A stretch of 64,000 bases of DNA, taken from assembly GCA_040384325.1 (NCBI GenBank), contig JAZKJL010000005.1, positions 558,001 to 622,000 of the forward strand. The letters are read 5' to 3'. Below the pieces are notes generated by a model. The model was not told where the DNA came from. It did not search any database and worked only from the letters and a program-made list of their open reading frames with translations. This stretch comes from JACMLX01 sp040384325 (GTDB lineage: Bacteria; Gemmatimonadota; Gemmatimonadetes; Gemmatimonadales; Gemmatimonadaceae). The translations under genes were made by a program, and so were the position numbers. How positions within the stretch are numbered: position 1 is the stretch's first letter; each line of letters begins with the position of its first letter. Shown piece after piece: positions 43,910-51,802 of the stretch.

Positions 43910-45433
43910 ATGGCTGACAAAGAGATCGGGGAGCAGAGCGACGCAGCGCGCGCGGCGCTGCCGGCATCTAGCAGTCGCACAGGGGTACGACGCAGCGTCG
44001 CGATGTCGGCGGACCTTCACCAGGCTCTGTGCGAGCATCTGCTGCGTGTGGCAGGCGATGAGGACCTGACCTTTGCGCTGTGGCGACCATCCCACGGCGC
44101 AACCCGCAGCACGTACATGCTGCACGCGGTACTCTGGCCGGACGTCGGCGACCGGCAGGTGCACGGCAACGTGAGCTTTAATCTTCAGTACGTGGAGCGC
44201 GTGCTGGCCGAAGCCCAGGCGCAGGCCTGTGGTGTGGCCCTGCTCCATAGCCACATTGGCCCTGGCTGGCAGTCCATGTCGACCGACGATGTGATGGCCG
44301 AGCGTCGGATCGCCGGATCCGCAGAGCTACTCACCGATTTGCCGCTTGTCGGGCTGACGCTCGGCACCGACGGGACGTGGAGCGCTCGTGTATGGGAACA
44401 TGATGGGACGCGCTACGAGCCCGACTGGTGCGAATCGGTCCGTGTTGTTGGACGGCGCCTGCTCGTGAGCTGGACGGATTGGCTTGTGCAGCCGCCAGCC
44501 GCACGGGAGGTTTTTCGTCGGACTCGGCGCGTCTGGGGCGACGTCGCCCACGGGTCGCTGGCGCGGCTGCGGATCGGCATCGCTGGCCTTGGGAGCGTCG
44601 GCATGGCGGTCGCGGAGGGTCTGGCACGCGCTGGCCATGAACGCTTCGTTTTGCTGGATTTTGACGAGGCGCAGGACCACAACATGGATCGTCTGCAAGG
44701 TGCCCATACCACTGACGACGTCGGCCGGCTCAAGGTCGAGCTCGCTGATGCGCTGATTCGGCGGTCGGCAACGGCGGCGTCTGTCGACATCCGGATGGTG
44801 CCGAGTAGTGTGGTCGAGGAAGTTGGCTACCTGGCCGCGCTGGACTGCGACGTCCTGATGTGCTGTGTCGACCGGCCCTGGGCGCGACACGTATTGAACC
44901 ACATTGCCTACGCGCACCTGATTCCGGTCATTGATGGCGGTATCGTCGTGCGCTTCCGCGCAAACGCGGCCAAACCTGCCGACTTTCGCGGCGCGGAGTG
45001 GGAGGTGCGGACAGCGACACCAGGCGGCGTGTGTCTGGCGTGCGTTGGAGCGTACGATCCGGCGGACGTCGACACGGATCAAAATGGCCTGCTGGACGAT
45101 CCGTCGTATCTTCGCGGCCTACCCGACTCACATCAGTACAAACAGAATGAGAACGTCTATGCCTTCAGCGCGGCGTTGGCCTCGATGGAGTGCTTACAGC
45201 TCGTCGGGCTTGCGGGACAGCTACCAAGCGTTGATGGCGCTCGCGTTCAGCGCCAACACTGGGTAGCTGGCTACGCGCAGACGGACGACGAGCGTCACTG
45301 TCTCGCGAGCTGTACGATGCACGAGATGCTCGCCATGGGGGACACCCTATTTCGACTGACTGGGCGGGACGTGACAGCAGCGAAGGCGCGGGATCGGCAG
45401 GCTGGAGCAGGCGTCAGCTCAGCCGAACGTTAG
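43910..45433 (+). CDS. JAB (JAMM) protease fused to ThiF/E1-like domain
   Basis: A 507-residue fusion. Residues 30-190 are a JAB domain: the metal motif ALLHSHIGPGWQSMSTDD gives His113, His115 and Asp126 or Asp127. Residues 220-350 are a ThiF/E1 adenylation domain with the GxGxxG loop (AGLGSVG 225-231), the ATP Asp of LLDFDE, the NMDRL Arg261 and Asp321. The tail has four zinc-type cysteines (Cys375/378, Cys464/468). No cysteine is placed as in a canonical E1 active site. ATG 43910 is chosen; the frame upstream is the E2 shadow. It would adenylate the Ubl and also cleave it from targets. Confidence 0.88.
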   Translation: MADKEIGEQSDAARAALPASSSRTGVRRSVAMSADLHQALCEHLLRVAGDEDLTFALWRPSHGATRSTYMLHAVLWPDVGDRQVHGNVSFNLQYVERVLAEAQAQACGVALLHSHIGPGWQSMSTDDVMAERRIAGSAELLTDLPLVGLTLGTDGTWSARVWEHDGTRYEPDWCESVRVVGRRLLVSWTDWLVQPPAAREVFRRTRRVWGDVAHGSLARLRIGIAGLGSVGMAVAEGLARAGHERFVLLDFDEAQDHNMDRLQGAHTTDDVGRLKVELADALIRRSATAASVDIRMVPSSVVEEVGYLAALDCDVLMCCVDRPWARHVLNHIAYAHLIPVIDGGIVVRFRANAAKPADFRGAEWEVRTATPGGVCLACVGAYDPADVDTDQNGLLDDPSYLRGLPDSHQYKQNENVYAFSAALASMECLQLVGLAGQLPSVDGARVQRQHWVAGYAQTDDERHCLASCTMHEMLAMGDTLFRLTGRDVTAAKARDRQAGAGVSSAER

Positions 45434-45709
45434 GAGTTTTCGCGAGAATCTCAAAGAGAAACACAAAAACCTGCGCAACGGGCTGAGTCCGAAGTGCGAT
45501 TCGGCCACACAGCGATAGAAAGTTCAACTGCGATCAGAAGCGTTCAGCACCTGATGACTACGTAGCTGGTTTGACCATGCTTACCGCACTTGGTCTCTGC
45601 TCCGTGAGCCAAGCAAGCAGATCGCTCCATCGATAGCAGGTCTACGAATGTTGCCCTACTCCGCGGCTCCGTAAGGCCCTGTCGTGCTCCTTCAACCATG
45701 GTACAATAA
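45434..45709. other. Gene-free stretch after the JAB-E1 gene
   Basis: Bases 45434-45709 contain no frame I trust. A 51-codon minus-strand frame ending at 45544 lacks a ribosome site and a recognisable family. The GC content is lower than in the gene before it. A TACAAT-like -10 sits just before the next start. Confidence 0.4.
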
Positions 45710-45994
45710 ATGGCAGACGTTCGAGTTACGTGCATCATCAAGTCGCCGCCCGCAAGCCGGCATGAGCACATCACGCATCTGGGCAATCAACCGACCTGGC
45801 TATGGACGCGTGAACAAGTAATCACGAGCATTGACGCGAAGACGAACACCTTTTATGTGCTTGATGCGAAGACTGGCGCGCGAGCCAACATTGGCGTAGT
45901 GCGTCCGAGCCAAGGTTCGCCCTATTTGCGGACGTATGCCGACGGGGTGTGGAACGACAACCTGCTGGCGTTGAAGCAGTGTGGTGGGCGATGA
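45710..45994 (+). CDS. DUF3892 protein
   Basis: A 94-residue DUF3892 protein. RVTCIIKSPPASRHEHITHLG opens the domain, WTREQVITSIDAKTNTFYVL is the conserved middle, and SPYLRTYADGVWNDNLL closes it. The family is small and of unknown role but is often found in defence islands. ATG 45710 is used; no clear ribosome site, so the mRNA may be leaderless. The next frame overlaps its end by 14 bases. Confidence 0.8.
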   Translation: MADVRVTCIIKSPPASRHEHITHLGNQPTWLWTREQVITSIDAKTNTFYVLDAKTGARANIGVVRPSQGSPYLRTYADGVWNDNLLALKQCGGR

Positions 45995-46346
45995 CGAAGA
46001 CCGCTCACTCGGCAGCGTAGTCCGGGATGACGCCGTAATTGGGCAACTGGCCAAATCCTGTCGTCCGGTACCGGGCGGCCGGACTGGCGGCTCAGGAACC
46101 TGGCGTGCGGGCCTCGTTGTGCGGGCGCTGCTCGGTATCGCCCCGACAGAGGGGGAACTCGTTGCGGCGTTGGACGGCGACCGGCTCACGGGGGCCGCAG
46201 TGGCACTCGCAGCGGTGCTAGCGCGCGGCTCCCACGCAATCGAAGCACTGCATGTCCTGTTGAGTCGCACGACTGCAGTAGCGTCGGCAGCCGCTACGGC
46301 GACTAACCGAATTCGTAGCGCTCGACTCACGGCCGCAGTGTTTTGA
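45981..46346 (+). CDS. Small Ala-rich hypothetical protein
   Basis: A 121-residue frame overlapping the DUF3892 gene by 14 bases, starting GTG-GTG. The region IAPTEGELVAALDGDRLTGA and the helix-rich AVALAAVLARGSHAIEALHVLL look like a real helical protein, and the third codon positions are fairly GC-rich. No function can be named. Confidence 0.45.
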   Translation: MVGDDEDRSLGSVVRDDAVIGQLAKSCRPVPGGRTGGSGTWRAGLVVRALLGIAPTEGELVAALDGDRLTGAAVALAAVLARGSHAIEALHVLLSRTTAVASAAATATNRIRSARLTAAVF

Positions 46347-46391
46347 TCGCCGCCGCGGCGTAACGCTAGCAGACAGCGCCATACGCTATGC

Positions 46392-46856
46392 CTACCCGCA
46401 GAAGGCCATGCCCGCGATGGCGCCGACACCAAAGCCGATCCCCGCCGACAGGCGTTCGCGCCCATCCCAGTCCACCCGAACGTCAGGATCGCACGGGAAG
46501 ACGGTGAACTGGTCGGCGATTGCACGCGCACCAACCAACAGCATCGGCCACCCAAGCAGGACGCTCCGCATCTGGGGCGGAGTGAGTGCATTTGGCATCA
46601 GCGGGCCGCGTGTGAGAGCGGCAGCCAGCACCCCCGTCAGCAGCGAGAGGGCGCCGAGCCAAGCGAGCCGGCATCGCTGCGATGGGACAGGACAGTCACG
46701 GTGGTCCGCGCACTCTCCCACAGCCGTCGTGGCGTCGTCAGGACGGTGATCACAATGCGCGAAGTAGGTCGAGCGCGGCGGCACGGAATGGGACCCCTGA
46801 GAGTCAGACAGTCCGAGCATGTGTGGGGCGGAGCGCCTTCGGCAATTCCGTTCCAT
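46392..46856 (-). CDS. Small membrane hypothetical protein
   Basis: A frame of up to 154 residues whose last 100 look real: hydrophobic segments at RLAWLGALSLLTGVLAAALT, SVLLGWPMLLVGARAIA and SAGIGFGVGAIAGMAFCG give two or three membrane passes, and the third positions are strongly GC-rich. The start is not settled (46856 or an inner ATG). It is transcribed opposite to its neighbours and divergent from the next gene. Confidence 0.5.
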   Translation of the reverse strand: MERNCRRRSAPHMLGLSDSQGSHSVPPRSTYFAHCDHRPDDATTAVGECADHRDCPVPSQRCRLAWLGALSLLTGVLAAALTRGPLMPNALTPPQMRSVLLGWPMLLVGARAIADQFTVFPCDPDVRVDWDGRERLSAGIGFGVGAIAGMAFCG

Positions 46857-46945
46857 CGGCGAACCATCGTCCCGGGCCTGCCTAGTTTGCCGTCTTCAGC
46901 GCCGCGAGTTCGCATCTCTCGGCGTCCTTCCCACGACAGTCTGAC

Positions 46946-47626
46946 ATGACCATCGAACCAACGACCATGCCTTACATGATAGCCGCGCTCTTCGGCGGCG
47001 TCTCCGGCTGCGTGCTTGGACTCACCATCGAGTCCAACCGAGGTATGGGGCGCGAACCCAGTCGCTGGTGGATCATCAGCGTTGGGATGCTGATCGCGAT
47101 TTGCGTGACCGCCGTTGCGCGGGCTCAAGGCGCATTACTGGTGAGATCCGCGGCGTGTGGTGCGACGTCCGTCGCCGCCTATGCCGTCTGTGTGTGGCTG
47201 TGTCGCCTTGTGGGTGAGTGGTGGTTTCAGCGGCAGCGACAGGAGCGGTGCCGTGAATTCGGCTTGTCGGACACCCACGTGCTACTCCATCGTGTCACGT
47301 GGGGACTGCGGCGCCGCTACCCAGAGGACCATGGCACACACGTGTTCGCCGACGAGAAGGGGATCGTGCTGGCTGGCGTCTGGATCGATGGCAAACGTCA
47401 CGCGTGGATTCGGGTCGAGAAAGGCACGAACGCCACTGCCACACCGGAGCGCCAAAAGGCTGTGCGGCCCGACGGCAACGACGAGCGGCCGCCGATCTGG
47501 ATCATCCGTATCGCGGACCGAGACCCAACGTCAGGAAGATCCCGCACGTGCAAAATTCCTGTGCAGGCCTCGAAGAAATTCGTGGACGCACTCGAAGAGA
47601 AGATGGATACGTATCTCGTGTCTTGA
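46946..47626 (+). CDS. Membrane-anchored hypothetical protein
   Basis: A 226-residue protein. Three membrane segments near the N-terminus (MIAALFGGVSGCVLGLTI, WWIISVGMLIAICVTAVA and ATSVAAYAVCVWLC) are followed by a soluble cytoplasmic part (HVFADEKGIVLAGVWIDG, then RSRTCKIPVQASKKFVDAL). Unknown family. It faces the opposite-strand membrane gene, so the two may be divergently controlled. Confidence 0.65.
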   Translation: MTIEPTTMPYMIAALFGGVSGCVLGLTIESNRGMGREPSRWWIISVGMLIAICVTAVARAQGALLVRSAACGATSVAAYAVCVWLCRLVGEWWFQRQRQERCREFGLSDTHVLLHRVTWGLRRRYPEDHGTHVFADEKGIVLAGVWIDGKRHAWIRVEKGTNATATPERQKAVRPDGNDERPPIWIIRIADRDPTSGRSRTCKIPVQASKKFVDALEEKMDTYLVS

Positions 47627-47712
47627 AGCATCGACGCGATCATTGCCATTGCCCTCCATCCATGTCGTCCCGTTCATCTGGCGGAGGACGAGGATAGGTC
47701 CCTCCAGTCCCC

Positions 47713-48297
47713 ATGCGCCGCACCCCTATGATGATCGTCCCGCGCACCCCGCCGACCGTGACGCCGGACATCCGTGCCTTCGCCCGGTCCGTGCTCTCGG
47801 GCCGGGAGCCCATCGGTCTTGCGCATGTCCCCTGTCAGGCGAGGCGGGGTAGCGTAGAGGCGGAGTGCTTCGCAGCCGTCGATGATCAGGTCCGCGAGCT
47901 CGGTGGTACCGCGATCCAGGGGTGGGCGCTTTGGGAACACCCTGGCGTCCTGCTGGAAGCGGAATTCCACGCGGTGTGGTGCAGCCCCCTCGGCGGCGTG
48001 TGTGATGTGGTCAATCGTGGTGGTGACCCACGCCCACACATACTCTTCATCCCCGATCCGACTCGTCGGTACGCAGGAGCCCCTCTCGACACGGTGCGGC
48101 TGCCCCTCGTGACCGACCCGCGCATGGACGAACTGCTTCGTGCCTCAGAGGCGATCTTCGAGATCATGAACCGTGGTGATCGCGCGACGCGGAAGCACAT
48201 CACCATACCGCGAGTAGAGCACGAGCGACTTCTCGCGTTGCAGGCATTGAAGGGTCATCGCCTCGCGGAGCTCGTCCGCGACCACGGTGCCACCTGA
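47713..48297 (+). CDS. Conserved hypothetical protein with a HAVW motif
   Basis: A 194-residue protein. The central block AIQGWALWEHPGVLLEAEFH, then HAVWCSPLGGVCDVV and PHILFIPDPTRRYAGAPLD, is a pattern I have seen in an uncharacterised conserved bacterial family encoded near SEC-C proteins and in mobile DNA. The paired Cys and the His could bind a metal. The role is unknown. ATG 47713 is the likely start, with 47728 possible. Confidence 0.6.
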   Translation: MRRTPMMIVPRTPPTVTPDIRAFARSVLSGREPIGLAHVPCQARRGSVEAECFAAVDDQVRELGGTAIQGWALWEHPGVLLEAEFHAVWCSPLGGVCDVVNRGGDPRPHILFIPDPTRRYAGAPLDTVRLPLVTDPRMDELLRASEAIFEIMNRGDRATRKHITIPRVEHERLLALQALKGHRLAELVRDHGAT

Positions 48298-48454
48298 AGC
48301 CACATCCGCAGCCTGTGTGTCGTCGCCAGAGGGTTCGCAGCGGTCGATTGGTCGCTGCGGTGTCATCCACGCCTCGCGACTGGCGGAGACGCCACGCGCA
48401 CGGTTAGGGGTGTGTACTATGAACTGGGTACCATGCCTCCTCTCACGGTGACCA

Positions 48455-49414
48455 ATGCCCATCGTATTTCTGTGTCATGCATCCGAGGACAAGCCACTCG
48501 CCCGTCAGATTGCTGAGGCATTCTCGGCCGCCGGCGTCGACACGTTTCTCGACGAGTGGGAGATTGGGACGGGTGACAGTTTCCGGCAGAAGATCGACGC
48601 CGGCATCAGCGCGTGCACGCACTTCGTCGTCCTCCTCACGCCGGGAAGCATCACAAAGCCGTGGGTGCGGTTCGAGCTCGATGCCGGGGTGGCGGGGTAT
48701 CTCGACGGCCGGAACAAGCTCTTCCCGCTGCGCTCGGGCCTCAGTCCCCGGGAACTGCCAGCAACGCTCCAAGGCCTGAACGCGCCGGAGATTGTCGATG
48801 TCGCGCGCGATCTCCCGGCGGTGATCGGGGACATGCACGGTGTTTCGCGAAAGCCCCCGCTGGGCCCGACGCCCGCCGTCATGATCAGCGCCGTCAAGGC
48901 ATCGGAGAGTGGGTTGTCGGCTGCGGCCTATGCCATCGCCATGACGATGGTCGAGAATTCGGTGAACGCTCGGTACGGAGACCCCCAGCGTTCTGCCACG
49001 GAGGTAGGCAGAGAATGCGCGCTCACGGAGCAGGCCCTTGTCGAGGCTCTCGACGAGCTCGATGAGCACAGCTTCATCAAGACGATCCCGCCGATACACG
49101 CCAGGGCGCTGTCGGTCATGACCATCATGCCACTTGAGAGGCTGTTCGTTGAGATGGATCGTTTCGCGATGCCTTGGAACCCTGAAGCCGACGCCCGCCT
49201 CGTTGCCGCGACTCTGATCAACATCTTCCACGGCCATACATCGTCACCCAAGATCGCCTCCGAGTTGGGATGGACTCCACGCCGCCTCAATCCTGCCGTC
49301 GCGGTATTGGTGGCGGCCGGTCTCGTGGCGACTGGAAACGAGATCAACCCAGAATGGCGGTACGTCGACGTGAGGGAAACGCCACGGACGAAGCGGTTTC
49401 TTCGTGATGGCTAG
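48455..49414 (+). CDS. TIR-domain effector with C-terminal helical/wHTH region
   Basis: A 319-residue protein. Residues 1-140 are a TIR domain: FLCHASEDKPLARQIAEAFS, the BB-loop region FLDEWEIGTGDSF, and the catalytic Glu74 in WVRFEL, which suggests NAD-cleaving activity. The rest (AIAMTMVENSVNARYGDPQ, then the winged-helix-like IASELGWTPRRLNPAVAVLV) may sense a signal or bind DNA. TIR proteins are common immune effectors. The next gene starts 69 bases later on the same strand. Confidence 0.88.
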   Translation: MPIVFLCHASEDKPLARQIAEAFSAAGVDTFLDEWEIGTGDSFRQKIDAGISACTHFVVLLTPGSITKPWVRFELDAGVAGYLDGRNKLFPLRSGLSPRELPATLQGLNAPEIVDVARDLPAVIGDMHGVSRKPPLGPTPAVMISAVKASESGLSAAAYAIAMTMVENSVNARYGDPQRSATEVGRECALTEQALVEALDELDEHSFIKTIPPIHARALSVMTIMPLERLFVEMDRFAMPWNPEADARLVAATLINIFHGHTSSPKIASELGWTPRRLNPAVAVLVAAGLVATGNEINPEWRYVDVRETPRTKRFLRDG

Positions 49415-49483
49415 CGCATCCTCGTGCGAACGCGCGCACGCGACAGGGGCGCGCACCATTACCGGCGGCCAGGTCGAGGTCCT

Positions 49484-50314
49484 ATGACCCGCGGGGAGGG
49501 GGTGGCGGCCGTCGCCGCGCCATTGATGGCCGAGTGCCTTACGCACTTGTGCGCGGTCGCTGCGTCCATCACGACAGGCATGACCATCGAGGCACTTGAT
49601 ACGTTTCCGTGCATGGCGGCCTGCTATCTCGAAAAGCAGATCGAACACGCCCGTGGCATCCTGCTGCTGGGCGCGCACCCCGACGCGCGCCTCGTCGCGC
49701 GGGCAATGCTTGAAGGCTTCTGGCAGCTATCGTGGGCATCACAAGATCAGGACGTTCGCGCGCATCGCTGGATGACGTTCGCGTATGTCTGCGATTGGCG
49801 CACGATTCAGCACCGCGAAGCCCGCGGCGACGAGGTACCGGCCAACGAGCGGGCCGTCGTCGCAGAAGGTCTTGCCCAGTTCGGACCGCAGTTTCTCCGG
49901 CGCAAGCCTCGAGCGGTGCCCTTGGCGAACGGGACGACAATGATGGACCCGTACTCGTCCTCTTGGCACGGCAAGAGCGTCGGCGAATTGGCTCGGGAAG
50001 CCCACGACGAGAGCGAGTACGTCCGGGCCTACGCGCTGTTTTCGGATCGTGGGCACTGGGACACGGCGGAGGCTGGCCGATCTCTCGACCTCGCCCACGG
50101 CAAGGTGCTGTTCAGTGGCGCGTCGCCCGAAGGCTGGGCGAGCGCCCTGCACATCGGCTTCGAGTATCTGTTCCGGACGGCGATGTTGGTCGACACGACG
50201 CTCTCGCGAGATCGTAGTGGTGCGCTCGAAGACGTCATCCAGCGATACGCGGCGAGAGGCAGGGAGGCTGGACTCAATATGACGACACCTGTCGAACCGC
50301 CTATTGGCGGGTGA
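49484..50314 (+). CDS. DUF5677-like protein next to the TIR gene
   Basis: A 276-residue helical protein. ATG 49484 with GAGGT upstream is preferred over longer frames. The segments HARGILLLGAHPDARLVARA and GFWQLSWASQDQDVRAHRWM, then EYLFRTAMLVDTTL, resemble DUF5677 proteins, which occur in defence islands and are thought to be HEPN-like or regulatory. It may be the partner of the TIR gene. Confidence 0.6.
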   Translation: MTRGEGVAAVAAPLMAECLTHLCAVAASITTGMTIEALDTFPCMAACYLEKQIEHARGILLLGAHPDARLVARAMLEGFWQLSWASQDQDVRAHRWMTFAYVCDWRTIQHREARGDEVPANERAVVAEGLAQFGPQFLRRKPRAVPLANGTTMMDPYSSSWHGKSVGELAREAHDESEYVRAYALFSDRGHWDTAEAGRSLDLAHGKVLFSGASPEGWASALHIGFEYLFRTAMLVDTTLSRDRSGALEDVIQRYAARGREAGLNMTTPVEPPIGG

Positions 50315-50614
50315 TGCCGTTGAAGGAGGTCGAGGCTAGCCGACACGGGGGCGGCACCCATCGATCCCCGAATGGCGGATGAGCTTGGCAGGTCGGACTT
50401 TCGGGCGCAAAGACTTATGTGACCCGCGACGCAAAGACTTCCGGACAACGGCAGACGTGCGTGCATCGGTTCGCGTCAGAGTGCGCCTCCGTGAAGCTCC
50501 GCGCGTCTCAACCATCAGTTTGATGGACGGCATGACGGAGCGCGTTCGGTGTGCGAGCCCGGCCCGCACGCGATGCGGACAGGGCGGAGAGTATGCATCC
50601 ATCACCCCGCAAGA
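50315..50614. other. Gene-free stretch
   Basis: Three hundred bases between the DUF5677-like gene and the opposite-strand gene that follows. They contain CGCAAAGACTT strings like those in the CGCAAAG repeats at 10453, but no clear gene or palindrome. Confidence 0.4.
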
Positions 50615-51202
50615 TCAGCACTGCGCAGAGAGCCAATCCTGCAGCAAATCTCGGAATGTGCAGAGGACACTATCGATCCAGTCAAGCGCGTCGGAGATCT
50701 CGCTCATTTCCGCCTCGATCAACTCGTAGTTGATGTGGCGTACCTCGGCGAGGTGAGGACTGCCATTGAGGTCCTCAGGATAGCGGAACACCATCGACTT
50801 CGGATCGGTCGCACCCAACTGTCGCAGTGCTTTCTCTAGGGACTTTAGTTCCGTCTGCGGAAGCCTTTCGCCGAACTCTCGATACACTTCGTCCAACAAG
50901 AGTCGCGCGCTGTTCCACAGTGTCGACAGACCGTGGCTCCCAATGGGAGGAGCTTCGCGCCGCAACAGATACGACGCTTGCCGGATCGTCGCCTTCAACT
51001 GCAGCTCGAAGTGATGGCGCCAAAGGAAGAGAACCGGAAAAATGAGCGCGTCTTGGTCACGGTGCGTATTGCAAACGTGTTGGGTAAGACGCTCTGCAGC
51101 ACGACGGTATCCGCTGGCGTAAATTCGCCACTGATCGGAGCCGTATCCGACACACGCATTCAGGTGTGGATTTGGACCAGGGCCGAACGTGGGGAGCGTC
51201 AT
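50615..51202 (-). CDS. HEPN-like hypothetical protein
   Basis: A 195-residue protein. The helix IFPVLFLWRHHFELQLKATI has the arrangement seen in HEPN-type and abortive-infection proteins (aromatic-rich, then basic), followed by a coiled region (LLLDEVYREFGERLPQTEL) and a final helical segment with several cysteines. No RNase Rx4-6H motif is certain. A stand-alone gene, convergent with the DUF5677-like gene. Confidence 0.45.
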   Translation of the reverse strand: MTLPTFGPGPNPHLNACVGYGSDQWRIYASGYRRAAERLTQHVCNTHRDQDALIFPVLFLWRHHFELQLKATIRQASYLLRREAPPIGSHGLSTLWNSARLLLDEVYREFGERLPQTELKSLEKALRQLGATDPKSMVFRYPEDLNGSPHLAEVRHINYELIEAEMSEISDALDWIDSVLCTFRDLLQDWLSAQC

Positions 51203-51802
51203 GCCGAACTCAGGGAAGGAGGAATGACTGCGAGATGCTCAAGACTATTCGCGAGCTGTGATACAGCGCAGCACCATTGCCAGCCCGCCGCCGTGCCGCG
51301 CGCACGGCGCTGTGCGCGAAAATCGTTTGCAGCGCGACTCTTGTTCAACGATGATGTCGCGGAGAGAACACCCCGCCGTCGGTTCACCACGTAATTATCA
51401 TTGCGTGTGCTGCCAGCCGTACGACGGCTCGTCCAGCATCCCGCCCGCCCCGCTTCCTCCGCTATGGCAGAACACCCGACCGGCGGCCGGCAAAACCCAA
51501 GCACGCGAGCACGTCATAGCGCTCTCAGTGTTCACTCTCGCTGTGTCAATGATCGCTTGAGATTACACACTGGGTTGGAAATTGCAGACGATCACTGACA
51601 GGATGTGCGCGAACGTACCTTGGCACCCCAGCGACGGCGCCATTCGGCCGGCAACATTGTAGCGGAGTGAACCTCGGGCAGTGTCGGATGCAAGATAACG
51701 TGACGAGGACAGACCCTCCGATGCCAGAACGTACAAGCGTATTTGGCCTTGTGGAAATCCGGCTCTTGCGCGAGATGTAATCCAGGGGAACGTTTCGGTA
51801 CC
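51203..51802. other. Long gene-free leader before the dCTP deaminase gene
   Basis: Six hundred bases with no frame of convincing composition, AT-richer than the flanks. In Vibrio the AvcD deaminase is held inactive by an RNA (AvcI) encoded just upstream, so this region is where such an RNA would be expected. I see no single structured element that proves it. Confidence 0.45.

Noticed and set aside
45544..45699. Short minus-strand frame with several cysteines
   Set aside because: No ribosome site, no family pattern and doubtful composition.
45800..46591. 263-codon minus-strand frame across DUF3892 and its neighbour
   Set aside because: It is antisense to a clear DUF3892 gene, is Ser/Arg-rich without a domain, and its codon bias is that of a shadow.
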